A stretch of DNA of 49,502 bases from Ruminococcus sp. Lineage in GTDB: Bacteria > Bacillota > Clostridia > Oscillospirales > Ruminococcaceae. The position numbers were made by a program, and so were the translations under genes. Positions within the stretch are counted from its first letter, which is position 1, and each line of letters starts with the position of its first letter. The stretch covers positions 1-49,502 of the forward strand of contig JAFXDK010000080.1 in NCBI GenBank assembly GCA_017521805.1, in the 5' to 3' direction. Shown here piece after piece: positions 16,779-25,257 of this stretch. Below the pieces are notes generated by a model. It had not been told where the DNA came from, did not search any database, and saw nothing but the letters and a program-made list of their open reading frames with translations.

Positions 16779-16920
16779 GCAGAGTCCAGAGACAGCGTCT
16801 CTGGTGGGTGCAGGGCAAAGCCCTGCGTAGCGTTCAAGCGCTCTGCAAGGGGTGAATTTCAAAACAGTCCGATGGACTGTTTTGAAAGAGGGGACGCTCT
16901 GCAAGAGAGAGCGTCCCCTT
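16779..16920 (+). repeat. 142-bp multi-hairpin repeat element, copy A
   Basis: The element holds four strong stem-loops: CCAGAGAC/GTCTCTGG (16786-16804), GCAGGGC/GCCCTGC (16810-16826), a 14-bp stem TTTCAAAACAGTCC/GGACTGTTTTGAAA (16857-16887), and GGGGACGCTCT/AGAGCGTCCCC (16890-16918). The reverse complement of 32389-32530 matches over all 142 positions with three substitutions. No coding frame or transposase is present. Both copies lie in convergent intergenic regions and are in the sense orientation relative to the gene just upstream (folD here, mntP for the other). Confidence 0.85.
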
Positions 16921-16958
16921 AAAAATCATCTTATTGTAGCCTTTTCGACAGATTGTGA

Positions 16959-16985
16959 GGGCGGATGTTTTATCCGCCCTTTGTT
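16959..16985 (-). terminator. Hairpin terminator between folD and spoIVA
   Basis: GGGCGGAT (16959-16966) pairs with ATCCGCCC (16972-16979) around GTTTT. It lies 8 nt beyond the end of spoIVA and can terminate that minus-strand transcript. It also looks like a member of the small GGGCG hairpin family (265-293, 12001-12024). Confidence 0.6.
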
Positions 16986-16986
16986 G

Positions 16987-18462
16987 TTACAATATAAAAC
17001 AAATTAATCCGCCGCATCCGTCGTTGATTATGCGTTCGAGGGTTTCCTGAATCTTCATGCGAGCATCAACAGGCATTTTGTAAAGCTTGCTGTGAAGCCC
17101 CTCGTTGACAAGCTCATGAAGGGATTTGCCGAAAATATTGCTTTCCCAGATTTTTGTGGGGTCATCGTCAAAGCCGTCAAGGAGATACATCACAAGCTCC
17201 TCGGACTGCTTCTCCGTACCCACAATAGGCGCAACAGCCGTGTTGATATTGGCTTTCATCATATGTATTGACGGTGCAGAAGCTTTAAGCTTAACGCCGT
17301 ATTTTCCGCCTTGCTTGATGATTTTCGGCTCTTCAAGGGTAAGCTCCTCCAACTCGGGCATAACGATTCCGTAGCCTGTAGCCTCCACTTCTTCAAGAGC
17401 AGGAGCAATGCGGCTGTACTTCTTCTTGATATCATTAAGCTCCATAAGCAGCGGCATAAGGTCGCTTTCGCTTTCAATCTCGATTCCCGTAGTTTCTCCA
17501 AGAATTTTATAGAAAAGACTGCTGTCAAGGTCAGCGGTAATTGTCACAGTGCCTTTTCCAAGGTCAATTCCCGTAGTAACAGCGCTGATTATATGAGGGC
17601 ACTGCTCCATAGCCTCAGCGGCATATTTCGCCTCACGGACAAGGCGGATATCCTTTGCCGCTTCACGTATACAGCCAAGGATTTCAGATTTCAGCCAGTG
17701 CCCCTTTTCAAGAGTATTAATCCACCGAGCCATGCGGATATTAATTTCGCGGACAGGGAAAGAGTAAAGAATTTCGCTGATAATCTCCTTTATATCTTCT
17801 TCGTCAAGGCTGAGACAGTTTACGGGTATAACCGTAGTATCGTACTTCTCTGAAAGCTGAGCCGCCAGCGCCTTAGCCTCAGGAGCAGAGGGATTCACGG
17901 TATTCATAACAACCACAAAGGGCTTGCCAAGGTCACGGAGTTCATTGATAACGCGTTCCTCGCACTCCTCGTATTCTTCTCGCGGAATGTCCGATATAGA
18001 GCCATCTGTAGTCACAACAAGTCCTATGGTTGAATGGTCGGTGATGACTTTCTGAGTGCCGATTTCAGCCGCCATATTGAACGGAATTTCCTCATCAAAC
18101 CATGATGTCATAACCATACGGGGCTGTTCATTTTCGATATAGCCGATAGAGCTGGGAACAATATATCCCACGCAGTCAATAAGTCTTACATTGAACACCG
18201 CACCGTCACCGATACTGATTTCCACAGCTTCTTCGGGGATAAACTTAGGTTCGGTTGTCATAATAGTCTTGCCTGCTGCGGACTGCGGAAGCTCATCAAG
18301 AGCTCTTTCGCGCATGAATTCGCTTTTGATATTGGGTATAACGAGGGATTCCATAAAGCGCTTAATAAAAGTGGATTTACCTGTACGCACAGGACCCACA
18401 ACACCGATGTAAATATCGCCCCCTGTACGCTGTGCAATGCTTGTATAAATATCTTTAGCCAT
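16987..18462 (-). CDS. spoIVA: Stage IV sporulation protein A
   Basis: A 491-residue SpoIVA, the ATPase that polymerises on the outer forespore surface to form the basement layer of the spore coat. The Walker A motif GPVRTGKST is at 23-31, preceded by IYIGVV, and a SIGDGAVFNVRLIDCVGY switch-like segment follows. The length agrees with Bacillus and clostridial homologues, and the C-terminus closes with the family ending GCGGLICFIL. It is 17 nt downstream of the sipL-like gene on the same strand, an informative pairing because SipL and SpoIVA interact in Clostridioides. Presence of this gene implies that the organism can form endospores. Confidence 0.95.
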   Translation of the reverse strand: MAKDIYTSIAQRTGGDIYIGVVGPVRTGKSTFIKRFMESLVIPNIKSEFMRERALDELPQSAAGKTIMTTEPKFIPEEAVEISIGDGAVFNVRLIDCVGYIVPSSIGYIENEQPRMVMTSWFDEEIPFNMAAEIGTQKVITDHSTIGLVVTTDGSISDIPREEYEECEERVINELRDLGKPFVVVMNTVNPSAPEAKALAAQLSEKYDTTVIPVNCLSLDEEDIKEIISEILYSFPVREINIRMARWINTLEKGHWLKSEILGCIREAAKDIRLVREAKYAAEAMEQCPHIISAVTTGIDLGKGTVTITADLDSSLFYKILGETTGIEIESESDLMPLLMELNDIKKKYSRIAPALEEVEATGYGIVMPELEELTLEEPKIIKQGGKYGVKLKASAPSIHMMKANINTAVAPIVGTEKQSEELVMYLLDGFDDDPTKIWESNIFGKSLHELVNEGLHSKLYKMPVDARMKIQETLERIINDGCGGLICFIL

Positions 18463-18479
18463 ATTGTGCTCCTTTTTAA

Positions 18480-20021
18480 TTATTCTTTTATGGGGATAAG
18501 CAGCATTCTGCCGTTTTCAAGGGTTGTGTCGGAGAGATCATTTTCTTCCATTACAGCCTCAACCTCAGTGCTGAAACGCTTTGCGATATCCCAGATATCC
18601 TCATTATCCGCGCCAAAATAGAGTTTCACAGCATAGTCACCGTCTCGCTGTTTTTTTGTGGAATCGTCCACAGTAAGACCTGTAAGGGCGTTGAATCCGC
18701 AGGAATCGGCGGCAGTGACATTGACGGAAACATCAGTTCTTGCAGTGAGTACACCTTGGTCTGAGATGTTGTAGGAAACCGTTATATCCTTTATAACCGC
18801 AGAAACAGCGCCTTTTGAGATATCGTCACCAATGTTGATAGTTTCCTCAAATGCTTCATCGCGGTCGGGCATAGTAATAGAACCGGAGCTGTCCTCAGCA
18901 GCCATTGAATAGGTGAGCATACCGGAAATTACTACAGATTTTCCGTCATTTCCAAGTCTTGTGTTGATATTTTTTGGGTTGCACCACATTGAGAAAATTT
19001 TTGCAGGAACCGCCTCGCCCTCAGCAAGCTTTGCAGTATGGCGGAAGCTTTCGGCATATACTGCGGGTGGATTCTGCGTATGTATATCAGAAAATTCCGT
19101 TTCACAGGGATAAACTGTTGAATAAGCGTCGCATACAACCATAGCCTCGGATATTTTAATACAGCGGCAGACAAGCTTTACTTCGGGCTCTATTCTGAGG
19201 GAGCGGTTTTCGCCGTTTTTATCGGCTATAAGAGTAATATTGCAGCCGGCCGCCTCAGCAGAAACATTGCAGATAAAAGATTCGTCAATACCGTCCATAT
19301 CCACAATCTGACTGAATGGCACAGTGATCTCAAAGGGCTCGGGACCATTTTCGCATGCATAGAGGATATTCAACGAAATATCTCCCTTAACAAGAAGTTT
19401 ACCTGAAATGATTTTCTTTTCAATGCCATTGATTTTCATATTACAGCGGATAATGCTGAGTACAGGAGGCTGAGCAGGTGAAAGCTCTGTTTCCTCTGAA
19501 AGCTGAATAACTTTGTCTGCACAGAGTTTCTGAGAGATATACTTCATAGGTGCTTTTTTCAGTTGGATATTCATGCCGTCTGCGTCACAGATGACCTCCT
19601 GTTTTTTTTCGCCGCTGACGCTGATTTTCACCGATACAGCGCCCCGTACATCAAGGCGGCGCTTATTTACCGCACGGAAGTTTACGTGGTCTGCCTTGGG
19701 AGAAATGACAGCAGAGGGCGAATCGGGAGTTTTTCCCAGTTCCACAGTTTTTGTAAAGTTCTGCTTCTGAGTAATACACTGGAGTGCTGAATTTTCCTCA
19801 CCGCAGTAGATAAGGCGGATTTCACAGCAAAGTTCATATGAAAGTGTGCTTCCCACGATGGAATAGTCAGCAACGGTGGGGATAACCTCACAGCGCACAA
19901 GGCGGAAGATATCGGGGAAGTAATCGGGGAGAATATAGTCAAGTTCCACTCCCTGCTCCTGTAAGCCGCTGTAGATAATTTCCTCGGTGGGTATAGTTTC
20001 TCTGTTGATTTTTAAATTCAT
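18480..20021 (-). CDS. SPOCS (DUF3794) and LysM protein, SipL-like spore coat morphogen
   Basis: A 513-residue soluble protein with repeated DUF3794/SPOCS beta domains (roughly 10-150, 160-310 and 320-450) and a C-terminal LysM domain (about 465-513: DNEDIWDIAKRFSTEVEAVMEEN...MLLIPIK). This is the architecture of SipL, the clostridial functional counterpart of SpoVID, which recruits SpoIVA to the forespore. Adjacency to spoIVA in the same transcript strongly supports that role. AAGGAGG gives the ribosome binding site. A mother-cell sigma-E-like promoter is seen upstream. I leave the symbol empty because the call rests on architecture and context. Confidence 0.85.
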   Translation of the reverse strand: MNLKINRETIPTEEIIYSGLQEQGVELDYILPDYFPDIFRLVRCEVIPTVADYSIVGSTLSYELCCEIRLIYCGEENSALQCITQKQNFTKTVELGKTPDSPSAVISPKADHVNFRAVNKRRLDVRGAVSVKISVSGEKKQEVICDADGMNIQLKKAPMKYISQKLCADKVIQLSEETELSPAQPPVLSIIRCNMKINGIEKKIISGKLLVKGDISLNILYACENGPEPFEITVPFSQIVDMDGIDESFICNVSAEAAGCNITLIADKNGENRSLRIEPEVKLVCRCIKISEAMVVCDAYSTVYPCETEFSDIHTQNPPAVYAESFRHTAKLAEGEAVPAKIFSMWCNPKNINTRLGNDGKSVVISGMLTYSMAAEDSSGSITMPDRDEAFEETINIGDDISKGAVSAVIKDITVSYNISDQGVLTARTDVSVNVTAADSCGFNALTGLTVDDSTKKQRDGDYAVKLYFGADNEDIWDIAKRFSTEVEAVMEENDLSDTTLENGRMLLIPIKE

Positions 20022-20068
20022 AATTAACCTCCTTAAAAGCTTTGTAACAGTATATTCAAAAGCATGTA

Positions 20069-20095
20069 CAGGTATGACAAAAAATAGTTTTATGC
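20069..20095 (-). promoter_or_regulatory. Candidate sigma-E promoter of the sipL-like/spoIVA operon
   Basis: On the minus strand GCATAAAA, an 11-nt spacer, then CATACCTG resembles the mother-cell sigma-E boxes (GHATANHT and CATACAHT), with mismatches at the box ends. It lies about 50 nt upstream of the start codon. No sigma-A promoter is evident in the same stretch. Confidence 0.35.
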
Positions 20096-20100
20096 CGACA

Positions 20101-20133
20101 CTAAAATGTTAGTAGACGAAGATGATAAGCAGA
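20101..20133 (+). repeat. 33-bp repeated fragment, copy 2 (encodes MLVDEDDKQ)
   Basis: Matches the minus strand of 3030-3062 at 31 of 33 positions. Read in frame it gives AAA-ATG-TTA-GTA-GAC..., MLVDEDDKQKLCD, then TAA. A stop codon lies shortly upstream in the same frame, so no gene is present; it looks like the tail of a decayed coding sequence. Confidence 0.5.
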
Positions 20134-20189
20134 AATTATGTGATTAAAAAATAAAATTAATAATACCCCTTTATTTTTTCATATTTATA

Positions 20190-20198
20190 TGTTATAAT
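20190..20198 (+). promoter_or_regulatory. Extended -10 promoter of the ACT/DUF711 operon
   Basis: TGT followed by TATAAT at 20193-20198; the -35 position (TTTATT) is weak. The start codon follows at 20251. Confidence 0.55.
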
Positions 20199-20250
20199 AG
20201 AGTATGATAAATTTTTGACAACTCTTATGTTGTCAGACGGAGGTTTTTAT

Positions 20251-20520
20251 ATGAGAGCTGTTATAACTGTTATAGGTAAGGATAATGTGGGAATTCTCCA
20301 CAAGGTAAGCGGAGTTTGCTCCGAAAAAGGTGTAAACGTTATCGAGGTGACACAGAGCGTTTTACAAGATATGTTCGCTATGATTATGCTTGTGGATATC
20401 ACAGGTATGACAACAGATTTTGCAAATCTCGTTGACGATATGACAAGTCTTGGCGAAAAGCTTGGTCTGTCCATACATACCATGCACGAGGATATCTTCA
20501 ACTCAATGCACAATGTATAA
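20251..20520 (+). CDS. ACT domain protein (UPF0237 family)
   Basis: An 89-residue single ACT domain beginning MRAVITVIGKDNVGILHKVS, the regulatory fold that binds amino acids or related small ligands (GcvR-like). The beta-alpha-beta-beta-alpha-beta pattern fills the whole protein, so there is no catalytic domain. CGGAGG at 20238-20243 sets the ATG at 20251; an upstream in-frame TTG at 20215 has no ribosome binding site. It is always found next to a DUF711/UPF0210 gene in many bacteria, and the same pair is seen here with a 14-nt gap. The ligand and physiological role are not established. Confidence 0.85.
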   Translation: MRAVITVIGKDNVGILHKVSGVCSEKGVNVIEVTQSVLQDMFAMIMLVDITGMTTDFANLVDDMTSLGEKLGLSIHTMHEDIFNSMHNV

Positions 20521-20534
20521 GAGAGGTTTTATAA

Positions 20535-21893
20535 ATGCTTAACGTATATAATATACTTGAAACTATCCGTATGATACAGGACGAATGTCTTGATATCCGT
20601 ACAATCACTATGGGTATTTCCCTCCTTGACTGTATCGATACTGATATTGACAAAGCCTGTGAAAAGGTTTACAATAAGATCGTTTCAAAGGCTGGAAATC
20701 TTGTGGCTGTGGGACAGCGTATCGAAAAAGAATACGGTATCCCGATTGTTAATAAGCGTATCTCTGTAACTCCCATTGCTATGCTTGCGGCGGCTTGTCC
20801 TAATGATAATCCCGTAAAATTCGCAAAGGCACTCCAGAGAGCAGCAGATACCTGCGGAGTAAACTTCATCGGCGGATATTCCGCACTTGTACATAAGGGC
20901 TTTTCCGCAGGAGACGAGGCACTTATACGCTCAATCCCCGAAGCTCTTGACGTTACACAGAATATCTGCTCATCTGTAAATATCGGCTCTACAAAGTCCG
21001 GTATAAATATGGACGCTGTAAAGCTTATGGGCGAAATCGTAAAGGAAACTGCTGAGAGAACTGCAGACCGTGATTGTATCGGTGCGGCAAAGCTTGTTGT
21101 ATTCTGCAATGCTGTTGAGGATAATCCCTTTATGGCAGGCGCATTCCACGGCGTAGGCGAGCCTGACTGTGAAATTCACGTTGGTGTATCAGGTCCCGGA
21201 GTTGTGCGCGCAGCTCTCAGTAAATACCCCGACGCATCTATTAATGAGCTTGCTGATATTATCAAAAAGACAGCGTTCAAGATTACACGTATGGGACAGC
21301 TTGTAGGCGCAAGAGCATCAGAGCTTCTTGGTGTGCCTTTTGGAATCGTTGACCTTTCACTTGCTCCAACTCCCGCAGTTGGAGACAGTGTGGCACATAT
21401 CCTTGAAGAAATGGGACTTGAAATGTGCGGTACACACGGCACAACAGCCTGCCTTGCAATGCTCAATGACGCTGTTAAAAAAGGCGGCGTAATGGCATCT
21501 TCAACAGTTGGCGGACTTTCAGGCGCATTTATCCCTGTTTCCGAGGACGCAGGCATGATTGACGCGGCAGTTGCAGGTGTTCTCAGCCTTGAAAAGCTTG
21601 AAGCAATGACAGCTGTATGCTCTGTAGGACTTGATATGATTGTTGTACCCGGCGAGACTTCTCCCGAAACAATTTCCGCTATTATTGCAGACGAAGCGGC
21701 TATCGGCATGGTAAACATGAAAACAACAGCAGTACGTCTTATCCCTGCTGTTGGCAAAAAAGAGGGTGAAATGCTGGAATTCGGCGGACTTCTTGGAAGC
21801 GGCCCCGTTATGCCTGTCAAGGATAAATCTCCTGCTAAGTTTATCAACCGCGGCGGAAGAATCCCTGCACCTATGCACAGCCTGAAAAACTAA
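20535..21893 (+). CDS. DUF711/UPF0210 family protein (PFL-like fold)
   Basis: A 452-residue glycine- and alanine-rich cytoplasmic protein of the UPF0210/DUF711 family, annotated elsewhere as PFL family protein because of a distant likeness to the pyruvate formate-lyase barrel. Characteristic stretches are [12 protein letters not shown] near residue 25, [15 protein letters not shown] near 113, and GMCG-type and [17 protein letters not shown] segments in the C-terminal third. No glycyl-radical site is recognised. Coupled to the ACT gene and overlapping the downstream kinase by one base (TAATG). The biochemical function is unknown. Confidence 0.85.
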   Translation: MLNVYNILETIRMIQDECLDIRTITMGISLLDCIDTDIDKACEKVYNKIVSKAGNLVAVGQRIEKEYGIPIVNKRISVTPIAMLAAACPNDNPVKFAKALQRAADTCGVNFIGGYSALVHKGFSAGDEALIRSIPEALDVTQNICSSVNIGSTKSGINMDAVKLMGEIVKETAERTADRDCIGAAKLVVFCNAVEDNPFMAGAFHGVGEPDCEIHVGVSGPGVVRAALSKYPDASINELADIIKKTAFKITRMGQLVGARASELLGVPFGIVDLSLAPTPAVGDSVAHILEEMGLEMCGTHGTTACLAMLNDAVKKGGVMASSTVGGLSGAFIPVSEDAGMIDAAVAGVLSLEKLEAMTAVCSVGLDMIVVPGETSPETISAIIADEAAIGMVNMKTTAVRLIPAVGKKEGEMLEFGGLLGSGPVMPVKDKSPAKFINRGGRIPAPMHSLKN

Positions 21894-22735
21894 TGAATAG
21901 AATTCTTGAAATGTTCGGGCTGACGGGTAAAATATCCGTCAGCCTGCTTTCTTCGGGGCATATTAACAAAACATATCTCTGTGAGTGCGACGGCAGAAAG
22001 TATATATTGCAGTCGCTGAACAGGGACATTTTCCGTAGTCCCGAAATTGTCATGAGGAATATTTCTGCTGTTGAAACGGCGTTTGAAAAATATTCTGATG
22101 AAATGGTTTCTGTGCCTCATTATCTAAGCTGTGCGGACAGGAATTACATTGAGCATAACGGCGAAATATGGCGGATTTATGAGTATACCGAGGATAACAG
22201 CGGATATTCCCCATATCGTCACGGCTTTGCTGTGGGACGGTTTCTTAAAATTATCAACTCCTGTGAAATATCCCTTGAAACCGTGCTGAATCTTCATGAT
22301 TTCGGGGATATGAAACTTCCTATTCGTAATCTCCACGGAGACACAAAGGCAGATAATATTATTTTCGGTGAAAGGCTTACAGTTATTGACCTTGATACCG
22401 CTATGCAGGGGTATATCTGTGCTGATTACGGCGATATGATACGCTCAGTGACGGCTGATAAGTTCAGCCTGATTGCTGTCAGTGAGGCTACAAGAGGCTT
22501 TGCAGAGGGGCTTGGCGGACTTCTTACTGCGGAGGAAATTGATTCTCTGTACAGCGGAATCGTGCTGATTATTTCGGAGTTGGCTGAGCGTTACAGCGGC
22601 GAACAAAAAAATTTCCCCAACAAGACGGCAGAACAATGTCTTGCAAGGGAAAGGGAACTAAAATCTCAGTTAGAAGCTATTGAAAGCTATGGAAATGAAA
22701 TAAGAGAAATTATAAATAAATGTTTTGAAAAATAA
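21893..22735 (+). CDS. APH/choline-kinase-fold phosphotransferase
   Basis: A 280-residue protein kinase-like small-molecule kinase. The nucleotide-binding N-lobe is about 18-42 (SSGHINKTYLCECDGRKYILQ). The catalytic loop LHGDTKADNIIF gives D150 and N155, and the metal motif is IDLD (D166). Members phosphorylate sugars, choline, homoserine or aminoglycosides; similarity in shape to N-acetylhexosamine 1-kinases makes a sugar substrate plausible, but this is not decided. Translationally coupled to the DUF711 gene through TAATG, so the three genes form one unit that ends in a bidirectional terminator. Confidence 0.78.
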   Translation: MNRILEMFGLTGKISVSLLSSGHINKTYLCECDGRKYILQSLNRDIFRSPEIVMRNISAVETAFEKYSDEMVSVPHYLSCADRNYIEHNGEIWRIYEYTEDNSGYSPYRHGFAVGRFLKIINSCEISLETVLNLHDFGDMKLPIRNLHGDTKADNIIFGERLTVIDLDTAMQGYICADYGDMIRSVTADKFSLIAVSEATRGFAEGLGGLLTAEEIDSLYSGIVLIISELAERYSGEQKNFPNKTAEQCLARERELKSQLEAIESYGNEIREIINKCFEK

Positions 22736-22770
22736 CCCGTGAAGATTTTATTCTCCACGGGTTTTGTTTT
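22734..22770. terminator. Bidirectional terminator
   Basis: AACCCGTG (22734-22741) pairs with CACGGGTT (22756-22763), followed by TTGTTTT on the plus strand and by TATTTTT on the minus strand. It separates the convergent kinase and M50 genes. Confidence 0.8.
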
Positions 22771-23890
22771 ATATTTGGAAATTTGCCTTTACATATTCTA
22801 TCATTGCAAGCTCAGAATCCGCATCAGCCTTTATTGGATAGGATTTTTCCATTTTGTATGCAAGCTGATATTCCTTTTCAGTAAGTTCCGCATTTTTCTC
22901 AATAATGAGATAGTACGCATAGAGCAGCTTGCGGCGTGAAATCATAGTTTTACCCGATGTTTTCACGTAATTTTGAAGTTCCTTGTCGTAAATTTCGTCA
23001 ATTTCTTCTCTGGGAGCGCCATTGACAATTTTACAGAAAAGCAATTCGCAGGAATACTCATTTACATATAATTTGGAAAGATTCGGATTTTCAAGTGTTT
23101 TTTCATACTCTTTTTCTGCTTCATGAAATTTCATTTCGTCCATAAGCCTTGCGGTCTGGAGAGAAGGCATTGTTGCTGATAAATGGTCTTTCTGGTTTTC
23201 GTCATGCTCAAAAAGCTCATCCGGCATATCCTTTAATCTTATACCGCTGTTCAGCAGTGCGTTTATTTTGAACTGCTTGTACAGAACACCTCTTGCATAG
23301 GGATTTTTTGCCATTGCAAGTATATTCATTCCGTCGTTAGCTACACCAAAATCCAAAGGTATGAGATTAATAAATCCTGTAAATGCGGAATAAAGTGCAA
23401 AAACGATAAGAACCGCCTTTATTAAATCATTTTGTATAATAAATATAAAAGGAACACATATCAGAGCCGACAGCAGATTGAAAAAACCTCCGCCGAAATT
23501 ATACCAGAAATACGGTACACCTTCGGGATTTTTCACTTCTGGAGGTATCATGAGACACTGTCCGCCTGTACCTGCAATGGAATACTTCTTGAATTTCAGC
23601 CCCTGTTCTGTTTTTTGCAGAACGAGCGAACCGATTCTGAATGACAAATATTTATATCCCGTAGCAAGCCCCATAACAAGATGACCTGCCTCATGGATAA
23701 TTGTAGTCAGCAAAAGTGAAACATATAATGAAAGAAAAACTATGGCAATTCTTAAAAGGTAAGTGCCTTTATCATCAACAGTATCCAGATTCTTTCCTAT
23801 TTTCACGCCAAGCAGAAATCCTGCTATTATGAATAGAATGAAAACTATTATTTTTGCAATATTTTTCTTTTGTTTGGGTTTATCCGCCAC
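22769..23890 (-). CDS. M50-family membrane metallopeptidase (site-2-protease-like)
   Basis: A 373-residue protein with an N-terminal membrane helix (about 11-30), a second helix carrying the zinc motif HEAGH at 66-70, further hydrophobic segments (about 130-180) that include the second metal-ligand segment NLIPLDFGVANDG, and a long soluble C-terminal region rich in charged helices (about 215-373, possibly TPR-like). This is the M50 arrangement for intramembrane proteolysis of signalling factors. The start is GTG directly abutting the ilvE stop codon, with no internal alternative, so translation depends on coupling. The substrate is unknown. Confidence 0.8.
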   Translation of the reverse strand: MADKPKQKKNIAKIIVFILFIIAGFLLGVKIGKNLDTVDDKGTYLLRIAIVFLSLYVSLLLTTIIHEAGHLVMGLATGYKYLSFRIGSLVLQKTEQGLKFKKYSIAGTGGQCLMIPPEVKNPEGVPYFWYNFGGGFFNLLSALICVPFIFIIQNDLIKAVLIVFALYSAFTGFINLIPLDFGVANDGMNILAMAKNPYARGVLYKQFKINALLNSGIRLKDMPDELFEHDENQKDHLSATMPSLQTARLMDEMKFHEAEKEYEKTLENPNLSKLYVNEYSCELLFCKIVNGAPREEIDEIYDKELQNYVKTSGKTMISRRKLLYAYYLIIEKNAELTEKEYQLAYKMEKSYPIKADADSELAMIEYVKANFQI

Positions 23891-24958
23891 TTACTTAACC
23901 TCAACAGTCCAGTTGAAAGTATCCTCAATTTTACCCCACTGAATGCCTGTCATTGTATCATAGAGCATCTGAGAGATAGCACCAATCTTGTTACCATTGA
24001 TTTCCATAACCTTGTCATTCCACTTGAGGTGACCAACAGGGGAGATAACAGCAGCTGTACCTGTGCCGAATACCTCGTCAAGCTTGCCTGCATCGTAAGC
24101 GTCAGCGATTTCCTGAATGGAGATACGTCTCTCGGAAACCTTGATTCCCTTGGACTTGCACACTTCGATAGCGGACTTTCTTGTGATACCGGGGAGGATT
24201 GAGCCCTGAAGTGCAGGAGTTACAACTTCGCCGTCGATAACGAAGAAGATATTCATAGCGCCAACTTCCTCGATGTATTTCTGCTCAACACCATCAAGCC
24301 AGAGAACCTGAGCATAGTTCTGCTTGTGAGCCTCGTCCTGACCAATGAGAGATGCAGCGTAGTTACCGCCTGTCTTAGCGTAGCCCATACCGCCTCTTAC
24401 AGCGCGGACATACTTATTCTCAACGTAGATATTTACAGGATTAAGACCGCTTTCGTAGTAAGCGCCTGAGGGAGAAAGGATAATCATAAAGAGATACTTG
24501 TCGCCGGGCTTAACGCCGAGGAATGGGTCGCAAGCAAATATAAAAGGACGAATGTAAAGGGATTCGCCGTCCTTTGAGGGAACCCAGTCCTTTTCGATTT
24601 TAAGGAGCTCCATAAGACCTTCCATAGCCATATCAATGGGAAGCTCAGGGATAACAAGTCTCTCGTTGGACTGGTTAAGTCTCTTGAAGTTTTCTTCGGG
24701 ACGGAAAAGCTGAATCTTGCCCTCAGCTGTGCGGTATGCCTTTAAGCCCTCGAAAACAGTCTGACCGTAGTGGAGACACATAGCGGCAGGTGAAAGCTCA
24801 ATAGGAGCATATGGGCGGATTTCGGGGTCATGCCAGCCCTGTCCAGCATCGTAGGTCATAACGAACATATAGTCTGTGAAGATGTGACCGAAACCAAGGG
24901 ACTGGTCGGGTGCAGGCTTAGCCTTTAAATTCTGTGATTCAATAAATTTGATTTCCAT
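23891..24958 (-). CDS. ilvE: Branched-chain amino acid aminotransferase
   Basis: A 355-residue fold-type IV PLP enzyme that transfers amino groups between glutamate and leucine, isoleucine or valine. Seen are the [14 protein letters not shown] block at 62-75, the Schiff-base lysine K195 in [35 protein letters not shown] in the centre and the [12 protein letters not shown] phosphate-binding loop near 310. The length corresponds to the longer bacterial and eukaryotic type rather than the 310-residue E. coli type. AGAGGTAATG provides the ribosome binding site. It probably shares a transcript with the 47-residue peptide upstream and the M50 gene downstream. Confidence 0.95.
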   Translation of the reverse strand: MEIKFIESQNLKAKPAPDQSLGFGHIFTDYMFVMTYDAGQGWHDPEIRPYAPIELSPAAMCLHYGQTVFEGLKAYRTAEGKIQLFRPEENFKRLNQSNERLVIPELPIDMAMEGLMELLKIEKDWVPSKDGESLYIRPFIFACDPFLGVKPGDKYLFMIILSPSGAYYESGLNPVNIYVENKYVRAVRGGMGYAKTGGNYAASLIGQDEAHKQNYAQVLWLDGVEQKYIEEVGAMNIFFVIDGEVVTPALQGSILPGITRKSAIEVCKSKGIKVSERRISIQEIADAYDAGKLDEVFGTGTAAVISPVGHLKWNDKVMEINGNKIGAISQMLYDTMTGIQWGKIEDTFNWTVEVK

Positions 24959-24974
24959 AATTCATTACCTCTTT

Positions 24975-25118
24975 TTAATATAACTCAGATTTGTCAGCGG
25001 AGAAATAATTTTTTTCGTAGATTTTTTTGCATATAACTGTTCCCACAGCCGCCGCGCTTATAAGCAGAGCAGTTGCAGAGAGTGAAACTGTCAGGGCGAT
25101 AATTGCTTTTTTTGACAT
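24975..25118 (-). CDS. Small single-pass membrane peptide (47 aa)
   Basis: A short frame with a strong ribosome binding site (GGAGG, 7 nt before ATG) and an extended -10 promoter about 50 nt upstream. The product starts MSKKAIIALTVSLSATALL, has one hydrophobic helix (about 5-29) ending in a cysteine, and a charged tail KKIYEKNYFSADKSELY. It could be a small membrane protein, or a signal-peptide-like product without a cleavage motif. It ends 16 nt before ilvE. No family is recognised; the expression signals are the main support. Confidence 0.65.
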   Translation of the reverse strand: MSKKAIIALTVSLSATALLISAAAVGTVICKKIYEKNYFSADKSELY

Positions 25119-25169
25119 AATGATACCTCCGATTACAAATAAAATCCAGACAAAAATGTCTATAAAATA

Positions 25170-25178
25170 ATTATAGCA
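25170..25178 (-). promoter_or_regulatory. Extended -10 promoter of the 47-aa peptide/ilvE unit
   Basis: On the minus strand TGC is followed by TATAAT (25175-25170). A convincing -35 box is absent. The next minus-strand gene upstream ends in a perfect terminator, so a new promoter is expected here. Confidence 0.6.
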
Positions 25179-25211
25179 TATTTTATATCAAATTTCCATA
25201 AAATCGGAATA

Positions 25212-25254
25212 AAAAATCTGCACAAAATAAATTGAAAAATTTGTGCAGATTTTT
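25212..25254 (-). terminator. Intrinsic terminator after the radical SAM gene
   Basis: AAAAATCTGCACAAA pairs perfectly with TTTGTGCAGATTTTT (15 bp, 13-nt loop). On the minus strand it ends in a U run directly after the radical SAM stop codon. Confidence 0.85.
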
Positions 25255-25257
25255 GTA

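Noticed and set aside
16779-16920. The 142-bp element as a plain intrinsic terminator
   Set aside because: Four successive hairpins and high identity between distant copies exceed a terminator, and no U tract follows the last stem.
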